Source: Phycisphaerae bacterium (GTDB taxonomy: Bacteria; Planctomycetota; Phycisphaerae; UBA1845; JAFGLZ01). Taken from it: a DNA stretch of 36,033 nucleotides. Positions 7,342 through 19,938 of the stretch are shown in pieces. The notes beneath the pieces are model-generated. The model did not search any database. It saw nothing but the letters and a program-made list of their open reading frames with translations, and was not told the origin of the DNA. The position numbers were made by a program, and so were the translations under genes. The stretch lies in assembly GCA_016927755.1 (NCBI GenBank), contig JAFGLZ010000164.1, forward strand, positions 1 through 36,033. Direction: 5' to 3'. How positions within the stretch are numbered: the stretch's first letter is position 1; each line of letters opens with the position of its first letter.

Positions 7342-8436
7342 CTACGGCTTGCTCGGAATGTCCTTGTACGTCCAGTCAGGCTCCCACCCGACGGGCAGGT
7401 CCAGCACGACCGCCTCCTCGGCGTCGGGAAGCATCTCTCGTAGCCGCTTGCTCTTCCCGCCGACGCAAGGCCTGTCGCTGAATCGGATCAGCCCCATGGG
7501 CATGCCGGAGGCCAAGCCACCCGCGCCGTCGAAGAGGACCCTCGAAAAGAGCACGTACTTGGCCTCGGGCGAGAGCGTGCCGCCGTAGATGTGCCGCCCG
7601 TTCTCGGCGTAAACCATGCGTTGATGCTTCCCCTCGCCGTCGGCCATCCATAACTGTGTATAGCCGAAGCCTTGCGTCTGGATCGGATTGTGGGAGAAGA
7701 GGACGTGCTTGGAATCGGGGAACCAGTCCGGCGTGCACTCGGCGCCCTGCCAATCCTTCCCTCCGTCGGACGGTTTCGTCGCGGGCAGGCCGATCGGGCT
7801 CTTCTTCAGGGGGTTCATCTCGCCCGTGAGGGCGTTCATTCGGGCCACGGTCCACATCTCGCCATAGGCGTTCGTGACGCCGCAGAACCACTTGCCGTCG
7901 GGAGACCAGTAGAGCTGCTGGTACATGCCCTTACGGGGCATCGTTCGAACGACCTCTTTCGTCGCGATATCAATGATCTTGATGCCCTTGAGCGTCAGGC
8001 AGGCGATCTGCTTCCCGTCCGGAGACCATGATGCCCAGGGGTGCTCGCCATCCTTGCCCAGGACAACGGGGTCGCTCCCGTCGGCGTTGGCGATGACGAC
8101 GTGTCCCTGGTATCCCCAGCGGTTGTGGTGGACCTTCGTCTTGATGCCAAAGCGGCGATAGAGGATCTTCCGCCCGTCGTGAGAGAACTTCGGAGCTCCC
8201 TCGTGATACTCAGGGGTGTCCGTGATCCGCCGTTGGTCCGAGCCGTCAGGCCGCATCAGGAACAGATCCATATCGAGCCTGGGCGTCAGGAAGCCATAGA
8301 GAATCCAACCTTTGGCGCGGACCTCCTTGGCCAGTTCAGCCACGCGAGGGTCGGCCGGACGGGTCTGGGCCAGTAGGTGAACGGGGATGAATGAGACGAA
8401 CGCTGCAGAGACGAACCACGAGCGAGCTGACATCAT
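7342..8436 (-). CDS. Exported PD40/TolB-like beta-propeller protein
   Basis: This 364-residue protein has a signal peptide (MMSARSW... to HLLAQ). Several WD40-like PD40 repeats follow, recognisable by SHDGRKILY, SPDGKQIACL, SPDGKWFCGV, FPDSKHVLF and SPEAKYVLF. The repeat set resembles the propeller of TolB and of planctomycete periplasmic propeller proteins. No catalytic domain is attached, so a binding or scaffold role is likely, but the ligand is unknown. The ATG at 8436 is preferred because GGGAGG lies 6 bases upstream and the signal peptide begins there; longer frames upstream lack both. The gene is divergent from the glycosyltransferase gene, with about 200 bases between. Confidence 0.85.
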   Translation of the reverse strand: MMSARSWFVSAAFVSFIPVHLLAQTRPADPRVAELAKEVRAKGWILYGFLTPRLDMDLFLMRPDGSDQRRITDTPEYHEGAPKFSHDGRKILYRRFGIKTKVHHNRWGYQGHVVIANADGSDPVVLGKDGEHPWASWSPDGKQIACLTLKGIKIIDIATKEVVRTMPRKGMYQQLYWSPDGKWFCGVTNAYGEMWTVARMNALTGEMNPLKKSPIGLPATKPSDGGKDWQGAECTPDWFPDSKHVLFSHNPIQTQGFGYTQLWMADGEGKHQRMVYAENGRHIYGGTLSPEAKYVLFSRVLFDGAGGLASGMPMGLIRFSDRPCVGGKSKRLREMLPDAEEAVVLDLPVGWEPDWTYKDIPSKP

Positions 8437-8634
8437 TTCGATCCTCCCAGAGACCTCGTCCTCGATGATAGGGGCAGTCCTCGGCGGATACAACGAATTG
8501 CGGCGATAGACGCGCCTGAGGGAGCGCGGCGGCAGAACACCGCGGAAAACAACTTGCCCCTTGAAGTCGTGAGTGGGTAAACTGCCCAAAGTTTGCCACA
8601 GCCCCCCGGACCCTACTCCCCAGAAAGGCAAGCG

Positions 8635-10467
8635 ATGCGGACGCATTCCTCCGAGATTGCGGTCCTTCCGCCCGCCAGTGAGCATGCCACTCAGAGCTCG
8701 AGCAACGAGTGCGTGCTCCTGCTGGTCGGCGTCATTGTGCTGTCGACCCTCACGGACTTGTTCTTCTTCACCGGGTACTATGCGAGCGACGACCGGTCCT
8801 CCTATCTCTCGGCGACCACGCACGTCATGGAGACGGGCCGTTTGCCGTCCTCGCCCCGCGTCGGGGAGACGCGCCTGCCGATTCTCATCTGGAACGTTCG
8901 GGTGGCCTTGGTCGTCGGCCTGGACGCCCAGCGAATCGCGGCTTCATATATCGCTCTCCACCAGGTGTTGAACCTGTTGGTGTTCTTGCTTGGTCGCTGG
9001 GCCTTTGACCGAGCAACGGGCATCGTCTCGGCCTACATCACGGGAACGATTCCCATCCTCGTCATCTTCTCGAGCATGATCCTGCCGGATATTCCCCTGT
9101 CGTGCTTCGTTGTCTTGGCGCTGCTGTTCTTCCTGATGGCGAGGGAGCGAGGCCTCGGTGGCAGACACCGCTCCGGACTTGTCTGGATGGCGTTCTGCGG
9201 GGCGTCGGTGGGGTGCGCATATATGTGCAAGGAAGTCGGCCTGATTCTGGGTCCGTTCTTCTTTGTCGGGTGCTTGGTCGGCGCAAGAGGCGCCGGTGCC
9301 CGGTTCGCTCTGACCGGCGCCCTGGCGTTGCTGGCGGGATTCGCGCTCGTCTTCTGGGGAGAGTACCTTGCGCTGAGCCACCTGACGGGAAGGCCGTTCC
9401 TGCGGTTGGGGTGGCTGTGCGAGCAGGCGGCGGCCCCCTCGGGCGGCGTCTGGTCGGATTACGCCACGGGGTACTATCCGCTGGAGCGTCTCTGGTTCCT
9501 CGGACATCGCGTGCTTGACGAGGGCCTGGTTCCGGAGATGTGGCAGGCGCTCCTGGCGGTGGGAGTCGCCGCCTACTTGCTGCTTCCGCGGCGCAGGCTC
9601 TCGATCGCGTTGCTCGCCGTATGGTTCGTGGCCTACTACACGTGGGGTTCATCGAGTCCCCTCTCCTACAAGCCCGTTCGAATCCAGGCGAGGCATTACC
9701 TCCCAGTCGTGCCGCTTGTGGCCTTGATGGCGGGGCACTCACTCGCCGTGGCGTTTCAGTTCATTAGCCGAGCCCTCCCGAAAGGACAAGCTCATCGAGC
9801 GGTCGTGTCCGCGCTGGTTATTGTGGTGGCGGTGGCGCCCTTCTTCGGGTACGCGGGCGCCGACGCGAGAGCGGGCAAGATGTACCGATCGGAACTGATC
9901 AGTAACGTCGCCAGTGCGATCCGGCACTCTCAACAGTGGCGTGGGACGCCGGTTGTCCTGCCTCGCAATCTGACATCGCTCTGTGGCCCCATCCTGGAGG
10001 TCGGTACGCCCGCGGACCTGATCAACTCCAAGCAATGTCGCTACGACTCCGTGGAGCAGTGGTTGTCGCGCGGCGGCTTCCTGTACATCCAGCGCGACCA
10101 GCGAAAGTCTCGAACACCGATCAGCTCCGATAGGTCGCCGTTCGATGCCTTCATGCTCGCAGCGATCGCCGAGAGTCTCGATATGGGCGCGAGCGTGTCG
10201 AAGCCGCGTGCCTCGTCACGGAAGCGGGATGGCGGCGGAAAGGCCGACACCTTCGGCGGGATCCATCACACGGATCTGGACATAGAGGTCGTCGCGACGT
10301 TCAACGCTCCGCCGACGCGCAGCGAAGGATTCTGGCAGTTGGTGGCGTCGCCGGCGGTTCGCGCCCCCCGCAATTGGCATCCGGTGGCGATCTACAGAGT
10401 CCGGAGAATTCCTGCGGTCACGGCCGCGGACTCGCCGCGCGTGAGACAGCAGACGCCCGGGCCCTGA
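8635..10467 (+). CDS. GT39/ArnT-like membrane glycosyltransferase
   Basis: This 610-residue multi-spanning protein resembles the dolichyl- or undecaprenyl-phosphate sugar transferases (GT39/GT83, PMT and ArnT type). The first helix is at about 27-46. The first external loop carries the paired acids S-D52-D53-R, which in this family sit at the catalytic site. About ten further hydrophobic helices extend to roughly residue 415, and a soluble C-terminal domain of about 190 residues follows. The family moves a sugar from a lipid carrier to protein or lipid A on the outer face of the membrane; the acceptor here is unknown. The ATG at 8635 has AAAGG 7 bases upstream. A TTG at 8593 is less likely. 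The gene is convergent with the kinase gene. Confidence 0.82.
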   Translation: MRTHSSEIAVLPPASEHATQSSSNECVLLLVGVIVLSTLTDLFFFTGYYASDDRSSYLSATTHVMETGRLPSSPRVGETRLPILIWNVRVALVVGLDAQRIAASYIALHQVLNLLVFLLGRWAFDRATGIVSAYITGTIPILVIFSSMILPDIPLSCFVVLALLFFLMARERGLGGRHRSGLVWMAFCGASVGCAYMCKEVGLILGPFFFVGCLVGARGAGARFALTGALALLAGFALVFWGEYLALSHLTGRPFLRLGWLCEQAAAPSGGVWSDYATGYYPLERLWFLGHRVLDEGLVPEMWQALLAVGVAAYLLLPRRRLSIALLAVWFVAYYTWGSSSPLSYKPVRIQARHYLPVVPLVALMAGHSLAVAFQFISRALPKGQAHRAVVSALVIVVAVAPFFGYAGADARAGKMYRSELISNVASAIRHSQQWRGTPVVLPRNLTSLCGPILEVGTPADLINSKQCRYDSVEQWLSRGGFLYIQRDQRKSRTPISSDRSPFDAFMLAAIAESLDMGASVSKPRASSRKRDGGGKADTFGGIHHTDLDIEVVATFNAPPTRSEGFWQLVASPAVRAPRNWHPVAIYRVRRIPAVTAADSPRVRQQTPGP

Positions 10468-10531
10468 TGGGTGGCGGGACCCGTCCGAACCGTCAAGGCT
10501 TGGATCTCGGAGAGCGACGTTGGCAGTGGGA

Positions 10532-13789
<3,258 letters not shown>

Positions 13790-14080
13790 CGTGACGTTCC
13801 GATCGGGCCTGGCGCGCGTGCCGAAGTAGGCGAAGGGGTGCCGCGGAGCACCCCCGCGTGGACTCGGCTGGCCCATCCTCTCCCCACGGCGGGCATCCCG
13901 GGGAGGTCACGGACGGGCGTATTGGGTTGCCGAGCCGTTGGGATTGACGCAGACGCGCACCCCAAAATCCAGGATATATCCCATTCCTCTATCGGTTCGC
14001 GGGACGTTGGGCTTTTCAGGGAAGACTTGCCGAAGACCTCGGGAATCTCTCGGTCCCATAACCTCGGCGGATCGGGGGCG
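13790..14080. other. Intergenic region between kinase and GH94-like genes
   Basis: About 290 bases separate the kinase start from the GH94-like stop, both on the minus strand. A 10-base palindrome GGATATATCC lies near 13972-13981 and may include an AT-rich promoter element for the kinase gene. No matching upstream hexamer was found. Confidence 0.3.
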
Positions 14081-16873
14081 TCAGCGCGGGTGGATTTCCC
14101 AGCGGATAGGCTCCTTCGCCCGGCCGACGTGGTTGAATACGAGGAGTCGCCCGTCCTCGACGTGCTGCTCGGCGCGCCGTCCCTGAACCGTGACGACGGC
14201 ATCCTCGGGGCGGAGGCCCTCCGGAGACCGAACGGCGAACCGGAACTCTCCGTCAACCACGGGGACGTAGTATCCCCGATGCCGGTCCGGTAGATAGGCC
14301 GCGCCCAAGAGGGGGAGCCGCAGAACGAACGACGCGGAGCCGAGACGCGGATCGATCTCGATCCGTCCTCGTCGCGGCCAGACTCCCGCAAGCTTGATGG
14401 CGCCGAGGAGAACCCCCGCGTGACGGTTCATGTTCATCACGGGAAAGTCCGTCATGGGCGTGAAGTTGACGTTGAACGTGCCTTCGGGACGCGGATGGCT
14501 GTGCGCGTTATACGAGTCCGGCCCAGACCAGACGCCGTACCATGTGTTCGGGTATGCTTCGGCGCGAGCGGCCAGCGTCGTCGACAGGTAGAACGTTCGC
14601 GCCTGGGCGGGGTCGACCCGCGACCACGCCCACGCCACCCAAGAGTCGATGGCCGCCCACGTGCCTCCGTTTGTGTCCGATCCGGGCTCGAGCCTCCGTC
14701 CCTCGTACGGCGGTACGAGGCAGAGCGCGCCGACACGCTGAGGTTCGACGCACAGCGTGCGAATCCGATCGAAGAGCTTGTCCGCCTGTTGGGGCTGCCA
14801 GACCCCGCCAAGGACCCCGAAGGGCTGGGCGTCGAGGAAGATCCGATCCTTGCCGAGGACCTCGTCGGCTTGGCCGAGGAAGCCTCTGGCGACCCAGCCA
14901 CCCGTCCAGAGGGATCGGAGCGCCCGCGCCTGCCCCGTCGCGAATGCTCGCAAGGCCTCGGCCAAGGACGGGTCGGTCTCCTCGATCACGTCCGCCATCG
15001 CCGGCAGCGCGACCGTCGCCAGACCGGCATTCAGCGACGACTCGCCATGCTCGCGAGTCAGCTTCGGCTTTGGCGAAAGGCGGATCAGCTCGTCGTTCCA
15101 GTCACCCGATCCGCAGCGGAGGAGGCCGTGCGGGCCGACGCCGACGGTCTGTGTCAGATGTCTAAACGCCAGTCGGGCGTGCTCGAGCACCGTGCCGATC
15201 GCGCCCGCCGTGGGGGGATAGAAGGGCACACGCTCGTCGAGGAACGCCAGGTCGCGCGTCGCCGCGAGATACTCCGATAGGGCCCAGAGGTAAAAGAGGT
15301 CCAGGTCGCTCGGGCGTCCGTAGATCATGGCGCCCGAGACCATGCCGTAACCGATGTGCGCATAGGGCAGTCCGCCGGTCTTGGCGTCCTGGGCGCGCAT
15401 CGTGAATGACAACATCTCCCGGGCGAGAGCGGGGCGCAGGTAGATCATCGGCAGCGTGAACAGGGCGAAGTCGCGATGAGCCCCGCTGGCGCCGTGGAGA
15501 TAACCGTAGGCCGATCCCTGATCCACGAAGTGCGTCTCGTGGAAATCCTGATAGACGGCTCCTGCCTGGAGGTAGTAGGAGTGCCACAGCAGTTCGCGGT
15601 GGAGCCAAGACGCTCCCGGCAGGCTCAGTTCGAGCCCCGCTAGCTTCCGGGGTGGCCTCGGTGCCCCGGCGCGGTGGATGAGTTCGGGGATCGTCTGCCT
15701 GGCCGCATATCCATAGAGGTACTGGAGACGGACCCGCGAGCGAGGTCCGAGCCTCAGCGATCGCCGGATGGCCAGAAGGGCCTTGCCGCCCAGCGCGGGT
15801 CGCTTCTCGAACAGTCGACCGTCCGCGGCGCCATCGAGGCCGGGAGGTGCCGTGCCGTCCCGCTCGAGCCGCTCCTTGCCGAAGAAGATCTCCTGATCGA
15901 CGGCGAAAGCCTTGAAGGCTCCAGGCAACGCGTCGAGCGCTGCCAGGAACGTCGTCTTGGGATGGTAATCAATCTGCGATCTCTCGCCCGGCGCCGGGAT
16001 TCCCGTCGGACTTGCCGCGGCGAGATCCACGCTCAGCACACGCAAGTCGGCGTCCCAGCGCGCGTCCATGACGAACTGTCGATTGAGCTCGGCGCGGCGC
16101 TGCTGCACACGGGTTCCGGCCTGGCCGATCATGCTCATCGCGGGCGTCAACTGGTGCGGATTGACGTCCCAGAATTCCACGACGGTCAGATCGATCGGGG
16201 CGTCTCCCTGGTTGTCCAAGGTCGTGACCGATCTCAGGACCGGATCGTCACCGGGCGGGGCCTCGATTGTCTCGGCCACGAGCAGGTCTCGCCACCGCGT
16301 GATCTTCTCGAAGTACCCCACGCCGAAGATACGGCGTTGCGTGGCGTCCTCAGGCAGGTGCTCCCACAACGTATCGAGCGTTCGGTCGCCGGCGCGAATG
16401 AGCTTGAACCCGCCGGAGTAGTTTCGTTTGGCAGGCTCCCAACGGTTGACGAGCCTAGGCCCGCGCGTCCAGTCGTAGAGCTGAACGTAGCCGCCGTTGT
16501 GGGCGGTGGCCAGGAGGCGGTCGTTGCCCAGAAGGTGCCAGTGATCGCGCGAGCCGCCGGTGGTCGTGGCATACTCCGCGCGCGAATCGCGCGTCTGATC
16601 CATGGTGTACTCGTACGCCGGGAGCCCCCGTTCGTCGGTAATCCAACGCCCGAAGGCGCCGTTGCCGTAGGCCACTTCGCCTCGATCTGCCCAGGAGCCA
16701 TCGAAGAAACCGTCGTAGGCCGCATTGGGGTCATTTGTGGGAAGACTCGACGGCGCGGAGGACGTCGCAGCCGGTGAAGGTCTTGACGGCTCGGCTGCCC
16801 CGGTGAGGTGGGACCCAAAGGCCACAGACAGCAGGAAAACAGCCACGGAAAGGCGCGTGTTTCGTGGAGGCAT
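14081..16873 (-). CDS. Exported GH94/GH36-like glycoside phosphorylase or hydrolase
   Basis: This 930-residue protein has the layout of cellobiose-phosphorylase-like enzymes. A beta-sandwich domain comes first (GNGAFGRWI, then GGSRDHWHLLG). An (alpha/alpha)6 barrel follows with GSGDWNDELIRL, where the first Asp of DWND aligns with the catalytic acid of GH94. A signal peptide is evident (residues 1 to about 26, ending LTGAAE). Known GH94 phosphorylases are cytosolic, so export is unusual and the protein may be a hydrolase or lyase relative. I do not see the SWLTGTA-type phosphate-site segment of classical members. The ATG at 16873 has no Shine-Dalgarno sequence but has TAGAAT 6 bases before it, as in leaderless messages. 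Confidence 0.8.
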   Translation of the reverse strand: MPPRNTRLSVAVFLLSVAFGSHLTGAAEPSRPSPAATSSAPSSLPTNDPNAAYDGFFDGSWADRGEVAYGNGAFGRWITDERGLPAYEYTMDQTRDSRAEYATTTGGSRDHWHLLGNDRLLATAHNGGYVQLYDWTRGPRLVNRWEPAKRNYSGGFKLIRAGDRTLDTLWEHLPEDATQRRIFGVGYFEKITRWRDLLVAETIEAPPGDDPVLRSVTTLDNQGDAPIDLTVVEFWDVNPHQLTPAMSMIGQAGTRVQQRRAELNRQFVMDARWDADLRVLSVDLAAASPTGIPAPGERSQIDYHPKTTFLAALDALPGAFKAFAVDQEIFFGKERLERDGTAPPGLDGAADGRLFEKRPALGGKALLAIRRSLRLGPRSRVRLQYLYGYAARQTIPELIHRAGAPRPPRKLAGLELSLPGASWLHRELLWHSYYLQAGAVYQDFHETHFVDQGSAYGYLHGASGAHRDFALFTLPMIYLRPALAREMLSFTMRAQDAKTGGLPYAHIGYGMVSGAMIYGRPSDLDLFYLWALSEYLAATRDLAFLDERVPFYPPTAGAIGTVLEHARLAFRHLTQTVGVGPHGLLRCGSGDWNDELIRLSPKPKLTREHGESSLNAGLATVALPAMADVIEETDPSLAEALRAFATGQARALRSLWTGGWVARGFLGQADEVLGKDRIFLDAQPFGVLGGVWQPQQADKLFDRIRTLCVEPQRVGALCLVPPYEGRRLEPGSDTNGGTWAAIDSWVAWAWSRVDPAQARTFYLSTTLAARAEAYPNTWYGVWSGPDSYNAHSHPRPEGTFNVNFTPMTDFPVMNMNRHAGVLLGAIKLAGVWPRRGRIEIDPRLGSASFVLRLPLLGAAYLPDRHRGYYVPVVDGEFRFAVRSPEGLRPEDAVVTVQGRRAEQHVEDGRLLVFNHVGRAKEPIRWEIHPR

Positions 16874-16879
16874 GGCCGG

Positions 16880-16885
16880 ATTCTA
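16880..16885 (-). promoter_or_regulatory. Possible -10 element for a leaderless GH94-like transcript
   Basis: On the minus strand TAGAAT ends 6 bases before the ATG of the GH94-like gene, which itself lacks a Shine-Dalgarno sequence. That spacing would start transcription at or next to the ATG. No good -35 hexamer is present, as is common for leaderless promoters. This is inferred only from position. Confidence 0.3.
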
Positions 16886-17060
16886 CACCGTCAACCGGCG
16901 GATGATCTGCCCAAAACTCGGGTGAATGCTCGAGGAGACTGCAGCGGCTCAGTCTTCCCAAGCACTGTCACCGCTGGGGATTGGATTCTCCACATGGTCT
17001 TATCGGACGATCGGAGAATGGTAATCAGTTGCAACCGCAAGCGGCGTAACTGTTTATTCA

Positions 17061-17088
17061 TTGACCTGTTTTGCAGGACCGATATGTA
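17061..17088 (+). promoter_or_regulatory. Possible promoter of the repeat-protein gene
   Basis: TTGACC (17061-17066) is followed after 16 bases by TATGTA (17083-17088), about 18 bases before the ATG at 17107. The -35 element is good and the -10 element is weak. An inverted repeat ATTCTCC/GGAGAAT (16985-16991 and 17013-17019) lies just upstream and could be an operator. Confidence 0.3.
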
Positions 17089-17106
17089 TGTGAGAGGAGA
17101 CGCATC

Positions 17107-18603
17107 ATGAACTCACGATCCTGCGGTGTTCTTGCGGTATTGGCGATGGTGACGTCGACGGCTTCGGCCCAGATCACGTTCACCAAGGTAGCCGACGGGA
17201 GCACGATCGCGCCGGGCCAGGGCGTCTGCTTCACCGGCTTCTATCCCCCGTCCATCGACGACGGCGAGGTCGCCTTCTTCGGGTTGGCGGGAGGATGGCA
17301 GGGCGGCATCTACACGACGCTTGGCGGGTCATTGATGTGTGTGGCCGACGCGAACACGCCGATTCCAGGGTCCGCGAACAGCTTCTACTGGCTCCGATAT
17401 GAGCCGAAGATTGGCGGCGGTAAGGTCGCCTTCGTTGGCCACGATGAGAACAACGTAGTGCGCGGCGTCTATGCATACGAGGGCGGGTCGCTACGTGTCG
17501 TTGCCGACAACAACACACCAATTCCGGGAGGTACGGGGAGCTTCGATTGGTTCTTCGACTACATCTCTGTCAGCGAAGACGGCGACGTCTCCTTCTACGG
17601 CAATGGCTTGTACAAGGAGGTCGGGGGAACGCTAAGCCTCGTCGCGGACAGCGCGACGCCCGCGCCGGGCGGCACGGGGACCTTGATGAACTACCCGATG
17701 ATCTCCTCCATCAACAGTGGAAACGTGGCGTTTTTCGATGTGGACGCGGCGAAGGTTCACGGCGTCTACGCTGAGCTTGGCGGGACGCTGACGCTGATCG
17801 CCAGCCAGAACACCCCGATTCCGGGCGCTACCGGAACCTTCTACCTCTTCGACCTCCCCGGTGAGACGTTGGGTCCCTCGATCGACGGGAATGACGTAGC
17901 CTTTCTCGCGGTGCACGCTGACTCTCGAGATGGAATCTACCTGCACAGCGGCGGCTCGCTCGGCGTCGTGGCCGACACAGAGACTCCGTGCCCCGACAAG
18001 GCCGGAAACTTCTCGTCGTTCGTGTTCGCCTCGCCTTCGGTCGACGAGGGCAACGTGGCCTTCAGGGGCACGTACGACGGTGGGCACGGCATCTGTGTCT
18101 CTTGGGGCGGAGCCATCATCCCCGTCATCGCGACGGGTGATGCACTTGACGGCAAGACGGTCCGCGGTCTGGACATCGGGCACCGGTGCCTCGACGGTAA
18201 CCAGATCGTCTTCCGGGTCAACTTCGTCACGAATGACGAGGCGGCGATCTACATCGCGACGCTTCCCTCAACCGTCCACACGCTCGACCTGGACGTAACC
18301 AACGAGGGGTGGGGCTCCGTCGAGGGGCTGAACAACCCGCCGGTCTACTTCGCGGGCACCGAGGTCACGCTGACGGCCGTCCCCGCGGACGGCAGGTCAT
18401 TCAAGCACTGGGAAATCTATGACCCGAACTACCCCGACGACCTGAACTACGCCACGCTAGAGACGAGCCCGGAAATCACGATCGTGATGGATACCGATCG
18501 CAGCGTCACCGCGGTCTTCGGGTGCGGGACTGGTGCGGCGCCGATGCTGCCGCTGGCGCTCTGCGCGCTGACCGCCCTCGTCATCAGCCGACGCGGGACG
18601 TAG
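17107..18603 (+). CDS. Exported propeller-like repeat protein with C-terminal anchor
   Basis: This 498-residue protein has a signal peptide (to TASAQ). Six to seven repeats of about 50 residues follow, each with the pattern GVY-x-GG-S/T-L-x-V-V-A-D-x-x-T-P-I-P-G and a later S-x-D-x-G-x-V-A-F. This resembles the DUF7453-type tandem repeats and suggests a seven-bladed propeller. Near residues 398-475 lies a Flg_new_2/InlB-like bacterial repeat (GTEVTLTAVPADGRSFKHW to SVTAVFG). The end is a sorting-tag-like tripartite tail: a Cys-Gly motif, a hydrophobic helix PMLPLALCALTALVIS and terminal RRGT. Surface display is therefore inferred. The ATG at 17107 has AGGAG about 8 bases upstream. Ligand and function are unknown. 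Confidence 0.85.
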   Translation: MNSRSCGVLAVLAMVTSTASAQITFTKVADGSTIAPGQGVCFTGFYPPSIDDGEVAFFGLAGGWQGGIYTTLGGSLMCVADANTPIPGSANSFYWLRYEPKIGGGKVAFVGHDENNVVRGVYAYEGGSLRVVADNNTPIPGGTGSFDWFFDYISVSEDGDVSFYGNGLYKEVGGTLSLVADSATPAPGGTGTLMNYPMISSINSGNVAFFDVDAAKVHGVYAELGGTLTLIASQNTPIPGATGTFYLFDLPGETLGPSIDGNDVAFLAVHADSRDGIYLHSGGSLGVVADTETPCPDKAGNFSSFVFASPSVDEGNVAFRGTYDGGHGICVSWGGAIIPVIATGDALDGKTVRGLDIGHRCLDGNQIVFRVNFVTNDEAAIYIATLPSTVHTLDLDVTNEGWGSVEGLNNPPVYFAGTEVTLTAVPADGRSFKHWEIYDPNYPDDLNYATLETSPEITIVMDTDRSVTAVFGCGTGAAPMLPLALCALTALVISRRGT

Positions 18604-18682
18604 CCCAAAGGTGCCCAAACGGGGGTATGGCTTCAGTTGGCCGTCGTTCTCGCGCAGCATCCCCGCGCGATTCCGCCCGACC

Positions 18683-19528
18683 TCAACTGATGAGCCCGGC
18701 GTTGGGATAGTCCTCCGGCGTCATCCGCGGCGGTTCGCATCCGGGCACGCACTGATACTTCGAGAAGTCGGTCACGCCTTCGTCGCGCAGGACGTTCTCA
18801 TCGAGCAGCGCCCGGCCTGTGATCTGACCAGGCGGCCTCGTGACCAGGGCCAGTGTGGCGTCCGCCAAGATCTCGGGCTTACGCCAGAGCTCGGGCGAGC
18901 CGAGCTGGAAGTTGATCGTCGCCGCCGTCTCAATGGCGGTCACCGGCCAGAGGGCGTTGATCGAAAAGGGCTTGCCCGCCATCTCCTCCGCCAGACCAAT
19001 CGCCAGCATCGTCATGCCGAACTTGCTGATCAGATAGGCGACCTTACCGTGCAGGACCCGAAGGTCGATCGGCGGCGAGAAGACGAGCACGTGTCCGCCG
19101 CCCCCATCGAGGATATGAGGCAAGCAGGCCTGAGTGCAGGCGAACGCCGCGCGCGAGTTCACGTCGTTGACGAGATCGTAGCGCTTCATCGGCGTATCCA
19201 GCACCGGCTGCCACCAAAGCGCCCCGGCATTGTTGACGAGGATGTCGATGCGACCAAACGTCGACATCGTCTTGTCGACCATGTCCTGGATCATGCCGTC
19301 GTCGCGGACGTCGACCTTGACGGGCAGCGCCCGACGTCCGAGGGCCTCGACCTCCTCGGCCACCGTGTGGATGGTGCCGGGAAGCTTCGCGTGCGGCGTG
19401 TCGCTCTTGGCGGCAATGACGATGTCGGCCCCCTCCCCGGCGAACGTCAGCGCGATGCACCGCCCGATCCCGCGACTGGCCCCAGTGATCACGGCCACCT
19501 TTCCCGCAAGCCGATTCGTGGCGCTCAT
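18683..19528 (-). CDS. Short-chain dehydrogenase/reductase, HSDL2-like
   Basis: This 281-residue classical SDR has the NAD(P)-binding glycine motif TGASRGIG near residue 16, the ILVNNAGAL segment, a serine in VFSPP and the catalytic Y-L-I-S-K. The order and spacing most resemble the hydroxysteroid-dehydrogenase-like 2 (HSDL2) group, for example MKRYDLVNDVNSR and INALWPVTAIETAA. Those proteins act on lipid-related substrates that are not well defined. A cytosolic oxidoreductase is therefore as far as the sequence takes us. The ATG at 19528 is preceded by AAGGAGG at 5 bases, which settles the start over a longer frame beginning at 19567. The gene is convergent with the repeat-protein gene. Confidence 0.9.
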   Translation of the reverse strand: MSATNRLAGKVAVITGASRGIGRCIALTFAGEGADIVIAAKSDTPHAKLPGTIHTVAEEVEALGRRALPVKVDVRDDGMIQDMVDKTMSTFGRIDILVNNAGALWWQPVLDTPMKRYDLVNDVNSRAAFACTQACLPHILDGGGGHVLVFSPPIDLRVLHGKVAYLISKFGMTMLAIGLAEEMAGKPFSINALWPVTAIETAATINFQLGSPELWRKPEILADATLALVTRPPGQITGRALLDENVLRDEGVTDFSKYQCVPGCEPPRMTPEDYPNAGLIS

Positions 19529-19719
19529 ACCGACCTCCTTCCTTGCCCGCCCCGCTTGGGCGAACAACTCGCCTCATTAGACAGGACGGTGGACCGCCAG
19601 ACAACCGAGGAACTCACTTCCGCCGCGGCGGGCGCGTTGTTATCGCGCGCTGCCGGGTCCGATACCTCCCACGCGACGCATAAGTTATTGCAGACCAACC
19701 AAAAACAGGCGGCGGATCT

Positions 19720-19748
19720 TTGGTGTCAGCAGGAATGTATCTTATGTT
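19720..19748 (+). promoter_or_regulatory. Possible sigma-70-type promoter
   Basis: TTGGTG (19720-19725) and TATGTT (19743-19748) are separated by 17 bases in the otherwise featureless 410-base gap between the SDR gene and the small helical protein. Transcription would reach the latter after a leader of about 185 bases. No other structure was seen in this gap. Confidence 0.28.
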
Positions 19749-19938
19749 TACGGTGGACGATTCTTGATGGACGGCGAGGACGCAGGACGACCAAGCGGCG
19801 AGCACGGGATCGTACTCATCATGACTCATTACCCTCATACATCTGAGTCGGTCGGTCTCGCCTGTGGATTTGCCGGCTGGGCATCCGCCGAACCCTCCAG
19901 GGCCCGACGGTCTGCCACCGAGCGAGGGGGTGGAAGCA

